Source: an uncultured Burkholderiaceae bacterium (GTDB taxonomy: Bacteria; Pseudomonadota; Gammaproteobacteria; Burkholderiales; Burkholderiaceae_B). From it: a DNA stretch of 64,000 nt. The position numbers and the translations under genes were made by a program. Below the pieces are notes generated by a model that saw only the letters and a list, made by a program, of their open reading frames with translations, was not told where the DNA came from and made no database searches. Below, piece by piece: positions 62,631 to 64,000 of this stretch. The DNA lies in the NCBI GenBank assembly GCA_934525625.1, contig CAKSZL010000001.1, forward strand, positions 248,001-312,000. The letters run 5' to 3'. Within the stretch, counting starts at the first letter, position 1. Each line of letters begins with the position of its first letter.

Positions 62631-64000
62631 TCATGAAGCCAGCCTGATGCGCGGCGCTTCGGCCATGTCGAAATCTCCGCCGCCCAGATAGGCTTGGAGG
62701 ATGTCCGCGTCGTTGAGCAAGGTCATGGCGTCGCCGCAGCTCATGATCTGCCCCGAAGCCAGCACGTAGCCCCGGTCGGCGATTTCCAGCGCCGCCCTGG
62801 CGTTCTGCTCGACCAGCAAAATGGTGACGCCCTGCTCGCGCAGCTCGACCAGCGCCCGCATGATGTCGGCCACGATCTGCGGGGCGATGCCCAGCGAGGG
62901 TTCGTCCAGCATCAGCAGCTTGGGCTCGGCCATCAAGGCCCGGCCTATCGCCAGCATCTGCGCCTGCCCGCCGCTCAGCGTGCCGGCCATCTGGTCCTTG
63001 CGTTCGCGCAGTATCGGAAACAGCCCGTAGACGAACTCCAGGCGCTGATTCAGCTTGGCGTCTCCCGAGCGCCCGCTCAGCAGTTGCTTCCACCAGGCGT
63101 CCTTGCCGAATATGGGCTGGCGCCCCAGCAGCAGGTTGTCCAGTACCGTCATGGCGGCGAACAGTTCGCGGCCTTCGGGCACCAGGCTGACGCCTTGCTG
63201 CACGACGGAGTCGGCCGGCAGCTGGCGCAAGTCTTGACCCTGGAATTCGAGCGCGGCCGCCGTGGGCTGCACGATCTTGGAAATGCTTTTCAGCAGCGTG
63301 CTCTTGCCCGCGCCGTTGGCGCCGACCAGCGCGACGATCTCGCCTTCCTGCACCTCCAGCGATACGTTGCTCAAGGCCGACACGCCGTTATAGGCCGCCG
63401 ACAAATCCTGCATGACCAGGAATTTGCGCGCCTTGATGCCGCTGACGGCCTGGAAACGCTTCAAGTCGCGCTTGGGCTTGCCGCCCGCGTCGTCCGCCAC
63501 GCCCAGGTAGGCGGCGATGACGGCCGGGTCCTTGCGCACGTCTTCGGGGCGGCCGTCGGCGATCAGGTAGCCGCGGTCCAAAACCATCAGCCGGCGCGCC
63601 ACGCTGCTGACCAGATCCATGTCGTGCTCGATGAACAGAATGGTCTTGCCGGACTCGGCAATCGATTGGATGACGTGGGCCAGATGGCGCTTTTCGATTT
63701 CGTTCAGGCCCGCGCCCGGCTCGTCCAGAAGCAGCAGCGAGGCATCGGTGGCCATGGAGCGCGCAATCGCCAGCAGGCGCTGCTGCCCGGCCGAAAGCAC
63801 GCCCGCCGGCATGTCGGCCTGCTCCCACAAGCTCACTTGCCGCAACAGCGTTTCCGCCTTGGCGGAGAGTTCGTCCAGCACCGACCGGGACTTGCGCGCA
63901 TGGGCCAGCGCCGACAGCCAGCTCAGGCCCGACGAGGCCACGCCGCCGGCCATCACGTTCTCGCGCACGGTCAGGGCGCGCACGACCTCGCCCGCCTGGA
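62631..64000 (-). CDS. fused LivG-LivF ATPase of a HAAT-type importer, partial (5' end beyond window)
   Basis: The frame is open to the window edge, leaving about 456 codons. Visible are the second part of a LivG domain (LSAGQQRLLAIARSM signature, Walker B LLLLDEP, switch His in FIEHDMDL), a linker near GKPKRDLKRF, and a full LivF domain (Walker A GANGAGKST, LSGGQAQ, MLDEPSLG). An internal GTG at 63983 could be mistaken for a start, but conserved LivG sequence continues beyond it. Fusing both ATPases on one chain differs from the separate LivG and LivF at 1.7-3.2 kb. Permease genes may lie just outside. Confidence 0.88.
   Translation of the reverse strand, partial: QAGEVVRALTVRENVMAGGVASSGLSWLSALAHARKSRSVLDELSAKAETLLRQVSLWEQADMPAGVLSAGQQRLLAIARSMATDASLLLLDEPGAGLNEIEKRHLAHVIQSIAESGKTILFIEHDMDLVSSVARRLMVLDRGYLIADGRPEDVRKDPAVIAAYLGVADDAGGKPKRDLKRFQAVSGIKARKFLVMQDLSAAYNGVSALSNVSLEVQEGEIVALVGANGAGKSTLLKSISKIVQPTAAALEFQGQDLRQLPADSVVQQGVSLVPEGRELFAAMTVLDNLLLGRQPIFGKDAWWKQLLSGRSGDAKLNQRLEFVYGLFPILRERKDQMAGTLSGGQAQMLAIGRALMAEPKLLMLDEPSLGIAPQIVADIMRALVELREQGVTILLVEQNARAALEIADRGYVLASGQIMSCGDAMTLLNDADILQAYLGGGDFDMAEAPRIRLAS

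Overview
The window is GC-rich chromosomal DNA with tightly packed genes, many ATGA start-stop overlaps, and a very large share of catabolic transporters and LysR/TetR/IclR regulators. This gene style suggests a betaproteobacterium of the Alcaligenaceae (Bordetella/Achromobacter/Pusillimonas type) that lives on aromatic and N-heteroaromatic compounds. This is inferred from gene content; no rRNA or other marker gene is present. I saw no tRNA, rRNA, transposase, integrase, phage gene or CRISPR array.

Layout. (1) 1-7.6 kb, minus strand: a branched-chain-type (HAAT) ABC importer with two tandem paralogous binding proteins, followed by a GalD/PrpF-type tautomerase and a cut-off alpha/beta hydrolase. 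(2) 7.9-14.7 kb, plus strand: a salicylate-hydroxylase-like flavin monooxygenase, a TetR and a LysR regulator, a 309-bp interrupted palindrome, then nbaF-nbaC-nbaD homologues (2-aminomuconate deaminase, 3-hydroxyanthranilate dioxygenase, ACMS decarboxylase) with an orphan binding protein: part of the 3-hydroxyanthranilate (2-nitrobenzoate/anthranilate) meta-pathway. (3) 14.9-19.6 kb: secreted proteins (a PIG-L deacetylase with a repeat-encoded linker, a small exported protein, a subtilase lipoprotein). (4) 19.8-25.2 kb: an orphan binding protein, a cupin, a beta-keto-acid-cleavage-type enzyme lacking one zinc histidine, a flavin monooxygenase, and a divergent LysR gene separated from it by a heptanucleotide repeat tract.

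(5) 25.2-52 kb is the most unusual block. One minus-strand set (35.1 to 25.2 kb) encodes a LigB/DODA-type ring-cleavage dioxygenase, an unrecognised small protein, a RidA protein, a HAAT importer with a fused permease-ATPase, an SDR, an alpha/beta hydrolase, an NMT1-type binding protein and a VOC protein. A second set (51.0 to 39.1 kb) is one apparent operon: a ribose-type ABC importer, a two-protein PEP-synthase/phenylphosphate-synthase-like phosphotransferase, a four-component molybdenum hydroxylase (FAD, SRPBCC, 2Fe-2S and Mo subunits), and an HD-like protein. A TetR gene precedes it, and two matching GGTC-N4-GACC operators lie in its promoter region. Between the two sets are LysR, IclR, nitrilase and LysR genes. 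The operon resembles, from memory, the 3-hydroxypyridine dehydrogenase (HpdA) locus of Ensifer adhaerens HP1, so I propose uptake, activation, ring hydroxylation, ring opening and amide hydrolysis of a hydroxylated N-heterocycle.

(6) 52.2-64 kb: a LysR gene diverging from an alpha-hydroxy-acid module (a 12-codon leader coupled to an FMN dehydrogenase, a TRAP transporter and a GlcD-like oxidase), then an amidase, a LysR regulator and a HAAT importer with a fused LivG-LivF ATPase that runs off the window end.

Most enzyme-family calls are strong. Substrates of the transporters and of the unusual enzymes are inferred from neighbours only.
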